Shown here one piece after another: positions 10,507 to 19,901 of a DNA stretch of 64,000 nt. The position numbers and the translations under genes were made by a program. The stretch comes from Bartonella phoceensis (lineage in GTDB: Bacteria > Pseudomonadota > Alphaproteobacteria > Rhizobiales > Rhizobiaceae): positions 1-64,000 of the forward strand of contig NZ_CADEAD010000006.1 of the NCBI RefSeq assembly GCF_902825145.1, given 5' to 3'. The first letter of the stretch is position 1; each line of letters opens with the position of its first letter. The notes beneath the pieces are model-generated. The model had not been told where the DNA came from. It searched no databases and was given only the letters and a program-made list of their open reading frames with translations.

Positions 10507-11913
10507 ATGATACCACCTTTAAATAGTTTTGATGATTTAGGTCTTTCCGCAAAGGTTATTAAAGCCATAAAATCAGCGGGATATACAGTTCCAACACCTA
10601 TTCAAAGTGGGACGATTCCCCACATACTTCAAAGAAAAGATGTTTTAGGAATAGCGCAAACAGGAACAGGGAAAACGGCTTCTTTCGTTTTGCCTATGCT
10701 CACACTTCTTGAAAAAGGCCGTGCAAGAGCACGAATGCCCCGTACTCTTATATTAGAACCAACACGGGAGCTTGCAGCTCAAGTTGAAGAAAATTTCGAT
10801 AAATATGGAATAAATCATCGTTTAAATGTTGCACTTTTGATTGGTGGCGTTTCTTTTGAACACCAAGATCGTAAGCTTGAACGGGGCGCTGATGTTCTCA
10901 TAGCAACACCAGGACGCCTTTTGGATCATTTTGAGCGTGGTAAATTGCTCCTAATGGGTGTTGAAATCCTTGTTATCGATGAAGCTGATCGCATGTTGGA
11001 TATGGGTTTTATTCCTGATATTGAACACATCTGTAAACTAACCCCCTTTACACGACAAACTTTGTTTTTTTCTGCAACAATGGCACCAGAAATCATTAAA
11101 CTAACCAAACAATTTTTACATTCCCCTGTATCTGTTGAGGTTACAAAAGCCTCCTCAACGGCAACCACAATTACACAACGGCTCGTCAAATCTGGAAGTA
11201 AATCATGGGATAAAAGAGCCGTTTTACGAGAACTTATCCAAAATGAAGGCGATGAACTTAAAAATGCCATTATATTTTGTAATCGTAAGAGGGATATTTC
11301 TGAACTTTTTAAATCACTTGTCAGGCATAATTTTAATGTAGGTGCACTTCATGGGGATATGGATCAGCATTCACGTACAAGTACACTAACTGATTTTAAA
11401 AATAATAAACTTAAGCTTCTTGTTGCTTCTGATGTTGCTGCGCGTGGACTCGATATACCAGCTGTAAGCCATGTTTTCAACTATGACGTTCCTGTACATG
11501 CTGAAGACTATATTCATCGAATCGGTCGTACAGGACGTGCAAATCGTAGTGGAAAAGCTTTTACTATCGTCACAGAAGCTGACCAGAAATATATCAGTGC
11601 CATTGAGGAAATGAGCAATGAAAAAATTGAATGGCTTAATGGTGACCTCTCTACTTTAACAACCGATGATCAAGAAAAAGATGACATTACCTTAAAGAAA
11701 AAATCTCCAAAATCGTCAAAGAAAACTGTTCAGAAAGAGCGTATAGTCCAGAAGAGAAAGTCTTCAAAAGACGATAAAGTAGATTGCATTTTGGCCGCAA
11801 ATAATAAAGCAAAGCCATCTGAACAACATCGTTCTCGAAAAAATAAGGATACCTCTCCTCTCGGATTTGGTGATGATATCCCAGCGTTCATGCTCATTAA
11901 AACCCGCAATTAA
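10507..11913 (+). CDS. rhlE: DEAD-box ATP-dependent RNA helicase (RhlE-like)
   Basis: An RNA-unwinding ATPase likely to act in ribosome assembly or RNA decay, 468 residues long. The motifs appear in order: Q-motif (Phe8 to the P-T-P-I-Q at about residue 29), motif I A-Q-T-G-T-G-K-T (50-57), P-T-R-E-L-A, V-I-D-E-A-D (near 158), S-A-T (near 187), and motif VI H-R-I-G-R-T-G-R (near 336). A Lys/Ser-rich tail from about residue 390 is the usual variable RNA-binding extension. RhlE is the closest subfamily by layout; assignment to a particular paralogue is uncertain. A short hairpin (ACTCT/AGAGT) follows the stop codon. Confidence 0.9.
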   Translation: MIPPLNSFDDLGLSAKVIKAIKSAGYTVPTPIQSGTIPHILQRKDVLGIAQTGTGKTASFVLPMLTLLEKGRARARMPRTLILEPTRELAAQVEENFDKYGINHRLNVALLIGGVSFEHQDRKLERGADVLIATPGRLLDHFERGKLLLMGVEILVIDEADRMLDMGFIPDIEHICKLTPFTRQTLFFSATMAPEIIKLTKQFLHSPVSVEVTKASSTATTITQRLVKSGSKSWDKRAVLRELIQNEGDELKNAIIFCNRKRDISELFKSLVRHNFNVGALHGDMDQHSRTSTLTDFKNNKLKLLVASDVAARGLDIPAVSHVFNYDVPVHAEDYIHRIGRTGRANRSGKAFTIVTEADQKYISAIEEMSNEKIEWLNGDLSTLTTDDQEKDDITLKKKSPKSSKKTVQKERIVQKRKSSKDDKVDCILAANNKAKPSEQHRSRKNKDTSPLGFGDDIPAFMLIKTRN

Positions 11914-11974
11914 ACCAAAGGTTTACTCTCTTTGAGAGTGCAAAGATGAGTAAAATGTTCTTAAAATACTGCTT

Positions 11975-13354
11975 TTATTCACTTTGAATGAGCAGTCTTT
12001 CTATCACCTTTTCACGCCCTAAAAGCTGCAAAAGCTTTCCCATTTCAGGTCCGTAGTCCATTCCAGTAAGTGCCTGACGTAATGGCATAAATAAAGATTT
12101 CCCACTACGGCCTGTTTTTTCTTTTAATTTTGTCGTCCACATTTTCCAACTTTCTTCATTCAGTGCACCTTCAGGCAAGAAATTAAGTGACTGACGAACA
12201 AATGCGCGATCCTCAAGTGCCACTGTATCAAAGCTCTTATCATCATGAATCACTTTCCACCACAGAGCGGCATCATTAACTTTGTCAATATTATTTCTTA
12301 TCGCATTCCAAAAACACTCTGCCTTTTCTCCATCAATAGAAAAACTTTCAAGCCGCGTTTTCACTTGTGCATAAGTTAACTCATGGACAAGATGACTATT
12401 CAAAGTAAAAAGATCAGCAGCATCAAATTTTGCAACGGATCTTGACGTATCTTGCAGATTAAAATGCTCTAAAAGTGCTGCCTGATTAGGATAGGGATGC
12501 ACATTTTGCGATGTCCCGATCAAAACAGCAAGGCATTGAACAGCTATAGATTCAAATCCTTCTTTTCGTAAAGAGCAAATAGAAAGATCATTATTACGTT
12601 TTGAAAATCCTTTTCCTAAAACCGTTGCCAATAAATTGGTATGACCAAAAACAGGTAACTCTGCATCAAGAGCTTTAAAAAGAGCAATCTGAACACCTGT
12701 ATTTGTAATATGATCATCACCACGAATAATATGTGTAATGGCCATATCGACATCATCTACAACAGACGGTAATGTATAAAGATAGGTTCCATCTTTACGA
12801 ATAAGAACAGGATCTGAAAGAGAAGCCAAATCAATCGTCTGCTTTCCCTTTACGGCATCATTCCAGCAAATTTCTGTTCTCTTTGTTTGCAAAGGATCAT
12901 TTTCAAAATTAGGAAGAAGAAAACGCCAATAGGGTTTACGACCTTGTGATTCAAAGTTTTTTTTGTCTTCTTCTGTCAACTTCAATGCCGCACGGTCATA
13001 AATGGGAGGCAATTTGCGTGAAAGCTGGATTTTACGACGCCGTTCTAACTCTTCTTTTGTCTCATAACAAGGATAAAGAAGACCACGTTGTTTGAGAATT
13101 TCTGCCACTTCATTATATCGATTAAATCGCTTAGATTGATAATAAATTGCATCTGGTTGAATACCAAGCCATTCTAGGTCAACAGCAATAGCATCGATAT
13201 ATTCTTGTTTAGAACGCTCAACGTCTGTATCATCATAGCGCAAAATAAATTCTCCTTTATGCGCTTGCGCATAAAGCCAGTTGAAAAGGGCAATACGGAT
13301 ATTGCCAATATGAATGTAACCTGTTGGAGAGGGAGCAAAACGAACTTTAACCAT
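11975..13354 (-). CDS. gltX: glutamyl-tRNA synthetase, second paralogue
   Basis: Class I aminoacyl-tRNA synthetase that attaches glutamate to tRNA. I chose the ATG at 13354 ([12 protein letters not shown]), giving 459 residues. The longer GTG start at 13378 would overlap the nadE stop codon and adds residues foreign to the family. The HIGH-type motif is H-I-G-N-I-R and the KMSKS-type motif is G-F-S-K-R-N-N, both slightly unlike the other copy at 22347. Many alphaproteobacteria lacking glutaminyl-tRNA synthetase carry two GluRS enzymes, one of which can charge tRNA-Gln for later amidation by GatCAB. Which copy does that here cannot be told from the sequence. Confidence 0.92.
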   Translation of the reverse strand: MVKVRFAPSPTGYIHIGNIRIALFNWLYAQAHKGEFILRYDDTDVERSKQEYIDAIAVDLEWLGIQPDAIYYQSKRFNRYNEVAEILKQRGLLYPCYETKEELERRRKIQLSRKLPPIYDRAALKLTEEDKKNFESQGRKPYWRFLLPNFENDPLQTKRTEICWNDAVKGKQTIDLASLSDPVLIRKDGTYLYTLPSVVDDVDMAITHIIRGDDHITNTGVQIALFKALDAELPVFGHTNLLATVLGKGFSKRNNDLSICSLRKEGFESIAVQCLAVLIGTSQNVHPYPNQAALLEHFNLQDTSRSVAKFDAADLFTLNSHLVHELTYAQVKTRLESFSIDGEKAECFWNAIRNNIDKVNDAALWWKVIHDDKSFDTVALEDRAFVRQSLNFLPEGALNEESWKMWTTKLKEKTGRSGKSLFMPLRQALTGMDYGPEMGKLLQLLGREKVIERLLIQSE

Positions 13355-13364
13355 AAAATAACAC

Positions 13365-15026
13365 TCAACTTTTATCACGAAAATGGTTGACTATGGGATA
13401 ACGACGATCGCGTCCGAAATTCTTGTAACTGATTTTTACACCGGGTGCAGACTGGCGCCTTTTATATTCGGCTGCATAAAGAAGCTGTTCAACTTTCTCA
13501 ACAGTTTCCCGTGAATACCCACGTTGAACAATATCACCAATACTCATGTCATTTTCTACAAGAGATTGTAGGATATCATCTAAAATAGGATAAGGCGGAA
13601 GAAAATCTTCATCTTTTTGATTTTCCCGTAGCTCTGCAGAAGGCGCTTTTTCTATAATATTGGCTGGAATGACAATACCTTTTGGTCCTCTCAAATTATG
13701 CAAGTGGTTTGTATTACGCCACTTAGCTAATGCATAAACTTGCATTTTATAAATATCTTTAAGAGGATTAAATCCGCCATTCATATCACCATATAATGTC
13801 GCATATCCTACAGCCATTTCTGACTTATTACCTGTCGTTACCACCATTGAACCGAATTTATTCGAAAGAGCCATTAAAAGTGTACCGCGTATACGACTTT
13901 GAAGATTTTCTTCTGTAACATCAGGAGACAACCCTAAAAAAACAGGTGCCATTGTATTCAAGAACGCTTCAACTGGTTGTGCAATCGGTATAATTTCATA
14001 GTGACATCCCAAAAGATCGGCACATTCTTTAGCATCTTTTAGTGATTCTTGCGAAGTATAATGATAGGGCATCATAACGGTGCGGACCTTCTCAGCACCA
14101 AGAGCATCTACCGCCATTGCCGCACAAAGAGCTGAATCAATTCCTCCTGAAAGACCAAGAATAACATTTTTGAAGCGGTTTTTATTGATGTAATCCCTCA
14201 AACCCAAAACACAAGCTTGGTAATCAGCTGCTAATCCATTGAGAAGATTTTCCTTTGGAGCAGAAACACATTGCCATCCTGTTGTTTTGCGTTGCCAATG
14301 ATTTACAGCAATATGGCTTTCAAAATGTTTCATTTGAAACACCGTTTCACCTCGTCCATTTAACGCAAAAGACCCTCCATCAAAAACGAGTTCATCCTGA
14401 CCACCAACTTGATTAGCATAAATAATTGGTATGCCAGATTGAAAAGCATGTGCACGAACAATCTCTAAACGTTTTAGTGTTTTATTACGAGAATAGGGGG
14501 ATCCATTAAGGACAAGGATAATCTCAGCTCCTTTATTGCCAAGCTCTGCACATAGAGAGGAATCATTCCAAATATCCTCACAAATTACTATTCCTAGTCT
14601 TATTCCGCGATAGATAATAGGTTCAGGACGTGGGCCGGGAGAAAATAGTCGCTTTTCATCAAATTCAGCATAATTAGGTAAATCAAACTTCATGCTTTCA
14701 GAAACTACCTGCCCTTCATCAAGAAGCATGACACCGTTGTAAATGGTATTATTTCGCCTGAGGGGAAGACCAATTATGATTCCTGGCCCTCCTACTGTTA
14801 TTTTTGCTAACTTCTTAACAGTATCTTCACATGTTTTTGTAAAAGCAGGTTTAAGAATAAGATCTTCCGGTGGATAAGCGCTTATAAAAAGCTCTGTAAA
14901 CAAAATAAGGTCAGCCCCCTCTTCCTTAGCCTTTTGATGTGCTATTACGGCAAGAGAAAAGTTTCCTTCAATATCACCAACAACAGGATTTAATTGGGCA
15001 ATTGCTACCCGAAAATCATTTTTCAT
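13365..15026 (-). CDS. nadE: glutamine-dependent NAD+ synthetase
   Basis: Makes NAD+ from deamido-NAD+, taking ammonia from glutamine. It is a two-domain enzyme. The N-terminal nitrilase-type glutaminase has the catalytic triad Glu45, Lys113 and Cys149 (in I-V-I-C-E-D). The C-terminal synthetase has the ATP-pyrophosphatase loop L-S-G-G-I-D-S near residue 295. Length is about 553 residues from the ATG at 15026, which fits the family (K-N-D-F-R-V-A-I-A-Q-L-N-P); an ATG five codons upstream (15041) is the alternative. Its stop lies 10 bases before the gltX start, so the two are probably co-transcribed. Confidence 0.95.
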   Translation of the reverse strand: MKNDFRVAIAQLNPVVGDIEGNFSLAVIAHQKAKEEGADLILFTELFISAYPPEDLILKPAFTKTCEDTVKKLAKITVGGPGIIIGLPLRRNNTIYNGVMLLDEGQVVSESMKFDLPNYAEFDEKRLFSPGPRPEPIIYRGIRLGIVICEDIWNDSSLCAELGNKGAEIILVLNGSPYSRNKTLKRLEIVRAHAFQSGIPIIYANQVGGQDELVFDGGSFALNGRGETVFQMKHFESHIAVNHWQRKTTGWQCVSAPKENLLNGLAADYQACVLGLRDYINKNRFKNVILGLSGGIDSALCAAMAVDALGAEKVRTVMMPYHYTSQESLKDAKECADLLGCHYEIIPIAQPVEAFLNTMAPVFLGLSPDVTEENLQSRIRGTLLMALSNKFGSMVVTTGNKSEMAVGYATLYGDMNGGFNPLKDIYKMQVYALAKWRNTNHLHNLRGPKGIVIPANIIEKAPSAELRENQKDEDFLPPYPILDDILQSLVENDMSIGDIVQRGYSRETVEKVEQLLYAAEYKRRQSAPGVKISYKNFGRDRRYPIVNHFRDKS

Positions 15027-15154
15027 AAGCCCTTGTATCATTTCATCAGTTTGGTAAGCATAACTTTGCTTTCATTATCGAAAATATTCCCTTTTCAAAA
15101 AAACTCTCCCATAAACAATAAACAGCTAAAATAAAAAGGATATGCACTTTTTGT

Positions 15155-16534
15155 CTAGCCATTTGCTGCAAGAGCTAATGAATCGGTATGACGATTTTTT
15201 TTAAGAAGTTCAGCAACAAGAAAAGCTAATTCTAACGCTTGATCTGCATTTAATCGTGGATCGCACTGCGTATGATAGCGATCAGACAAATCTTCTACAG
15301 AAATAGCATGCGCCCCGCCTGTACATTCGGTTACATCACGACCAGTCATTTCAATATGAATGCCTCCTGGATAAGTCCCCTCTCCATAATGCACTGCAAA
15401 AAACTTTTCTACTTCCTTTAAAACATAATCAAAGGGACGCGTTTTATAACCATTTACAGTAATCGTATTACCATGCATTGGATCACACGACCATATAACC
15501 TTACGCCCCTCGCACTCAACTGCTCGGATCAATTTAGGAAGATAATTCTCAACTTTATCATAACCAAAACGTGTAATAAGCGTTAACCGCCCCGGTTCAT
15601 TTTCAGGGTTCAAAATATCAAGCAATCTCAAAAGCTCATCATGCTCTATGGAAGGCCCACACTTCAACCCAAGTGGATTTTTAATACCGCGGCAATATTC
15701 AACGTGAGCATGATCAACCTGACGTGTACGATCACCAATCCATAACATATGGCCAGATGTTGCATACCAATCTCCAGAAGTTGAATCAATTCGCGTCAAA
15801 GCTTCTTCATAGCCAAGCAAAAGCGCTTCATGACTGGTATAAAAAGATGTTTCACGTAATGAAGAATTCGTTTTTGATGTAATTCCTATAGAACGTATAA
15901 AATCAATCGCTTCGGAAATACGCTCTGCCAATAACTCATAACGCTCACCCTGTGGGCTGTTAGAAACGAAACTCAACATCCATGCGTGAACATTTTCTAA
16001 ATTAGCATAACCTCCTTGTGAAAAAGCACGCAATAGATTCAGTGTTGCTGCAGATTGGCGATAAGCCATACACATCCGTTGTGGATCAGGAATACGGGAC
16101 CCCACCTCAAACTCAATGCCATTAATAATGTCACCACGATAAGAAGGAAGCTCAATTCCTCCTTTACTTTCCGTATCAGAAGAGCGTGGCTTTGCAAATT
16201 GGCCAGCAATACGACCGATTTTAACAACGGGTTTAGAACTGCCAAAAGTCAAAACAATCGCCATTTGCAAAAATACACGAAAAAAATCACGGATATTATC
16301 AGCTTCATGTTCTGCAAAGCTTTCTGCACAATCTCCACCTTGTAATAAAAAAGCCCGACCTTGTGCAACAGCTGCTAGTTCATTTTTCAAACCACGTGCT
16401 TCACCTGCAAAAACCAAAGGAGGATAACTCCTCAGCTTCCTCTCAACATCTTCTAACACAGATTTATCCGGATAATTCGGAACTTGTTGAATTGGCCTTG
16501 CTCTCCAAGAGTTAGGCGTCCACTCTTTTATCAT
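15155..16534 (-). CDS. aroG: DAHP synthase, class II
   Basis: Condenses phosphoenolpyruvate and erythrose-4-phosphate to 3-deoxy-D-arabino-heptulosonate-7-phosphate, the first step of the shikimate pathway. The plant/actinobacterial class II type is shown by the N-terminal W-R-x-x-P-I-Q-Q-x-P-x-Y, the Q-G-G-D-C-A-E-S motif, and C-D-P-M-H-G-N-T near the C-terminus, with K-C-G-P-S in between. I chose the ATG at 16534 because GGAGAG stands 4 bases before it. That gives 459 residues, normal for this class. It is followed by nadE after about 130 bases. Confidence 0.93.
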   Translation of the reverse strand: MIKEWTPNSWRARPIQQVPNYPDKSVLEDVERKLRSYPPLVFAGEARGLKNELAAVAQGRAFLLQGGDCAESFAEHEADNIRDFFRVFLQMAIVLTFGSSKPVVKIGRIAGQFAKPRSSDTESKGGIELPSYRGDIINGIEFEVGSRIPDPQRMCMAYRQSAATLNLLRAFSQGGYANLENVHAWMLSFVSNSPQGERYELLAERISEAIDFIRSIGITSKTNSSLRETSFYTSHEALLLGYEEALTRIDSTSGDWYATSGHMLWIGDRTRQVDHAHVEYCRGIKNPLGLKCGPSIEHDELLRLLDILNPENEPGRLTLITRFGYDKVENYLPKLIRAVECEGRKVIWSCDPMHGNTITVNGYKTRPFDYVLKEVEKFFAVHYGEGTYPGGIHIEMTGRDVTECTGGAHAISVEDLSDRYHTQCDPRLNADQALELAFLVAELLKKNRHTDSLALAANG

Positions 16535-16610
16535 TACACTCTCTCCAGAGCTTAAGCGCATAGCTTACGTATTAAAAATTTTGCTGCGTATCATAAATAA
16601 TATATGCTGT

Positions 16611-18002
16611 TCAATTTTTTACTTTCTTCCCATTTTCATATACATAACTTGGTTTATACATCGTTACCAATTCTTCTGCCACCGTTGGGTGTACAGCCAT
16701 AGTTTCATCAAAAATATCCTTCGTTAGCTTTCCCTTAAGAGATATACCAATAAGTTGCGCCATCTCACCAGCATTCTCCCCTAAAATGTGTGCACCTACA
16801 ACAACACGACTCTCACCATCAACAAGAAGCTTCATAAACATTTTCTCTGAACTCCCGGAAAGAACGTTTCGCATAGGGCGAAAAACGGTACGATAAACCT
16901 CAAGACGCTTATAATGCTGCAGTGCAGCTTCTTCTGACAAACCAATCGTTCCAATCTCGGGTTGCGAAAAAACCGCTGTCGTGATTAAATCATAATTAGG
17001 TGTTGTGGGTGTATTTTCAAACGCAGTTTTAACAAAACACATTGCATCATGAATCGCAACAGGGGTCAATTGAATATGGCCTGTTACATCACCAACAGCC
17101 CAAATGTGCGGTACGTTTGTTGTCATTCTTTCATCAACAACAACTGCACCAAATTCATTCACTCGAACACCTGCTCGCTCGAGTCCTAAACCTTTTGTAT
17201 TTGGCACACGCCCTGTAGCCAACATAATCTGATCAGCATGCATCGTTTGCCCACTTGATAAAACAACATCATAACAATCGCTCATAGATTGCACTTTGGA
17301 AACTGTCGCTCCATAGATAATAGAAATCCCTTTTTCAATCATTGCATCATGGAGCAATTGTCGCAAATCATAATCAAAGTTACGAAGGATTAAATCACCA
17401 CGGTGAATGAGTGTTGTTTTTACACCTAATTCGTGAAAAATGTTAGCAAATTCAACACCAATATACCCCCCACCAACAATTACTATTGATTTTGGAAGTT
17501 TTTCAAGATCAAAAATTTCATTGGACGTAAGGCATAAATCACTGCCTTTTATTGCAGTATTTTGCGTAATTTTTGCCCCTGTCGCAATTAAAATTTTTTC
17601 CGCGCTTATCCGCTCTCCTGTTACAGAAAGCTCTAATGTATGCTCATCAACAAAAATAGCACGACTTTCATAAATATGAACATGATTACTTTGTAGCCCC
17701 TTGCGATAAAGCTCTTCTAGTCTTGATATTTCTTTATTTTTAGCCGCAACTAATTTTTCCCAGCTAAAAATTGGATTAGCATATTCCCATCCAAAACCAA
17801 CACTCTTACTGAACTCTTTTGCATATTGTGAAGCATAAACATACAATTTCTTGGGAACACAACCGCGAATAACACAAGTTCCCCCTATACGATATTCTTC
17901 TGCTATAGCGACACGCTTACCAAGTCCTCCAGCAAGACGTGCTGCACGCACCCCACCAGAACCGCTTCCAATAACGAATAAATCAAAGTCAAAAGATCCC
18001 AC
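16611..18002 (-). CDS. gor: glutathione reductase
   Basis: A flavoprotein that reduces glutathione disulfide with NADPH in the cytoplasm, maintaining thiol balance. The N-terminal FAD-binding motif is G-S-G-S-G-G. The redox-active disulfide is Cys43-Cys48 in G-T-C-V-I-R-G-C-V-P-K-K. The NAD(P)-binding G-G-G-Y-I-G-V-E-F motif lies near residue 180. The catalytic H-P-T-V-A-E-E sits near the C-terminus. At 463 residues it is full length. The start is a GTG with AAGGAA 6 bases upstream. It is one of a run of minus-strand metabolic genes. Confidence 0.93.
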   Translation of the reverse strand: MGSFDFDLFVIGSGSGGVRAARLAGGLGKRVAIAEEYRIGGTCVIRGCVPKKLYVYASQYAKEFSKSVGFGWEYANPIFSWEKLVAAKNKEISRLEELYRKGLQSNHVHIYESRAIFVDEHTLELSVTGERISAEKILIATGAKITQNTAIKGSDLCLTSNEIFDLEKLPKSIVIVGGGYIGVEFANIFHELGVKTTLIHRGDLILRNFDYDLRQLLHDAMIEKGISIIYGATVSKVQSMSDCYDVVLSSGQTMHADQIMLATGRVPNTKGLGLERAGVRVNEFGAVVVDERMTTNVPHIWAVGDVTGHIQLTPVAIHDAMCFVKTAFENTPTTPNYDLITTAVFSQPEIGTIGLSEEAALQHYKRLEVYRTVFRPMRNVLSGSSEKMFMKLLVDGESRVVVGAHILGENAGEMAQLIGISLKGKLTKDIFDETMAVHPTVAEELVTMYKPSYVYENGKKVKN

Positions 18003-18198
18003 GAACTATTCCTTCTCATATATTTGCAACCATAGGTTATGGTCATCTATCATCAAATGAAAGCCTTTCCTTATTTTCAAGCCCTATTTTTTCGATAAAG
18101 TGGCATCCTAAAAGACCTCATTATTAACAGATGGTGGGCAGAGTACCGATTTCTAACTAAATTCAAAATCGCGTACTTTTGTCATGATATCAATCAAA

Positions 18199-18756
18199 CT
18201 ATTTTTTATTTTCTGGAGAACTCGATTGCGTAGGTGGAATGGAGTCGTACAAATTAAGTGTTTCAGACATCTCTTTTTGTACATTTTTCATGAGATCCTG
18301 CGTAAGAGCAGAACGCCATGAAACAAATGTAGAATAGGCATCGCGCGCAAGATTTGGAACTTCTGTTAAAAACTTCTTACCGGTATCAGAGTTGTAAAAG
18401 GCCGTGATTGTATCGAGTTCTTTTTGAGTAAAATATTTTGCATACACATGAGCAATATCTTTTTCTAAATCAGAGCGTCGTTTTGCCAAAGCAAGCGCCT
18501 GCTTATCAACAATATCAGAAATAGCCGTTGCCAAATTTGGATCATCACCTATTAGTTCATCTTTGATATCACGTGCTGTATTTGGTAAAAAGCTATCAAA
18601 CTGATCTGTTGCACGAATAGCTCGCACAGCCTTTCTCGCTGAATCTAAATGTTGATCACTCACACCTTGTGCATGAACCATTCCAACATTCACGGCCAAA
18701 ATGGTAACTGCACCAAAACATATGACAAAACGCCTAAAAGAAAATTTTTTTTTCAT
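18199..18756 (-). CDS. exported DUF2059-domain protein
   Basis: A 185-residue protein with a clear Sec signal peptide (M-K-K-K-F then a hydrophobic core ending V-H-A-Q near residue 30), so probably periplasmic. The middle part, with Y-F-T-Q-K-E-L-D-T-I-T-A-F-Y and the following S-D-T-G-K-K-F, is the hallmark of DUF2059. The function of that domain is not established. The tail is Pro/Ser-rich. It lies between gor and rpiA on the same strand with gaps of 100-200 bases, so it is probably transcribed separately. Confidence 0.8.
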   Translation of the reverse strand: MKKKFSFRRFVICFGAVTILAVNVGMVHAQGVSDQHLDSARKAVRAIRATDQFDSFLPNTARDIKDELIGDDPNLATAISDIVDKQALALAKRRSDLEKDIAHVYAKYFTQKELDTITAFYNSDTGKKFLTEVPNLARDAYSTFVSWRSALTQDLMKNVQKEMSETLNLYDSIPPTQSSSPENKK

Positions 18757-18861
18757 TTAATGATTACCCCGATAACTAGTTATAATTCAAATTTGTTATT
18801 TTATTCAAAATCTTCAACATTTTTTTATTGTGCTAACATATCGTCATGTAAACTATCTTCT

Positions 18862-19566
18862 CTAAAAATCAAATGGTTCTAAAATTTTTATTTGACCATC
18901 CCTCATAGCGACAATTGCACGCGAAGCCAATCCTAAAAAAAGGCCATGTTCGACAACACCAGGAATTGCAAGAAGTGCATCTGATAATGGTTTTGGCTGC
19001 AAAATACATCCCCAAAATGCATCAAGAATAAAATGGCCTCCATCTGTTTCAAAAGGAGTTTCTCCATTCATTCGTAGTACAATTTCTCCAGAAAGACCTA
19101 AATCGTCTGCTACTTTTTCAATGGCTCTGCGTGTAGTATGCACACCAAAGGGATTGATTTCGATCGGTAGTGCAAAAGCACCAAGTCTTTTCACTACCTT
19201 TGTTTCATCAGCAATGATAAGCATTGCACGAGACGCTGCAGCTACAATTTTTTCATGCAATAAAGCCCCTCCACCCCCTTTAATGAGAGACATTTCTGGG
19301 CCAATTTCATCCGCTCCATCAATATCGAGATCTAGTTCAGGTATTTGTTCTAAAGTGCTGGTGGGCACCCCAAATTGATGGCAGAGTTTTTCAGAACACC
19401 GTGAAGTAGCAACACCAGTCACGCGCAGACCACCCGCAACACGCTTACCAAGAAGGCGAATAAACTCATTTACTGTCGAACCAGAGCCTATACCAAGCCG
19501 CATATCATCTTTAACAAAATCAAGCGCTTTAATAGCCGCCATTTCTTTTAACTGCTGAACATTCAT
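18862..19566 (-). CDS. rpiA: ribose-5-phosphate isomerase A
   Basis: Interconverts ribose-5-phosphate and ribulose-5-phosphate in the pentose phosphate pathway. The phosphate-binding G-S-G-S-T-V motif, the D-G-A-D-E motif with the catalytic Asp, and K-G-G-G-G-A all appear in the expected order. I chose the ATG at 19566, preceded by AGGTAAAAG, giving 234 residues. The frame extends eight codons further upstream, but those residues are not typical of the family. Confidence 0.94.
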   Translation of the reverse strand: MNVQQLKEMAAIKALDFVKDDMRLGIGSGSTVNEFIRLLGKRVAGGLRVTGVATSRCSEKLCHQFGVPTSTLEQIPELDLDIDGADEIGPEMSLIKGGGGALLHEKIVAAASRAMLIIADETKVVKRLGAFALPIEINPFGVHTTRRAIEKVADDLGLSGEIVLRMNGETPFETDGGHFILDAFWGCILQPKPLSDALLAIPGVVEHGLFLGLASRAIVAMRDGQIKILEPFDF

Positions 19567-19901
19567 GAATTCTTTTACCTTTTGACCCAACAGTAAAATT
19601 CATTATAGGTTGATAATAAAATAGCCCCTTGCTTTATCTACCATAAATCTGTTTGTTACCTTTTTATTGAAGAAATGCTGATTATTCTTATAAAATATAT
19701 GATAATAATAAAACAGAATAATTAACAATTTTCTTTCTTTATACAATTTATTGATACTTTCCATATCCAATAAATATTTTTAGCTTTTCTCCCATTCTTG
19801 ATAAGATGCATATATAGGTTATGATGTGAACAATTGGGTCAGTTCTTGTGGAATTGATAAACTGAAAAAAAGCAATAAAGCATCACAAAAAAATGTACCT
19901 A
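19567..19901. other. intergenic stretch between comEC and rpiA
   Basis: An AT-rich 335-base gap. In several related Rhizobiales lexA is near comEC, so I looked for a LexA-like frame here and saw none. It probably holds the rpiA promoter. No repeat or clear terminator is visible. Confidence 0.4.
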
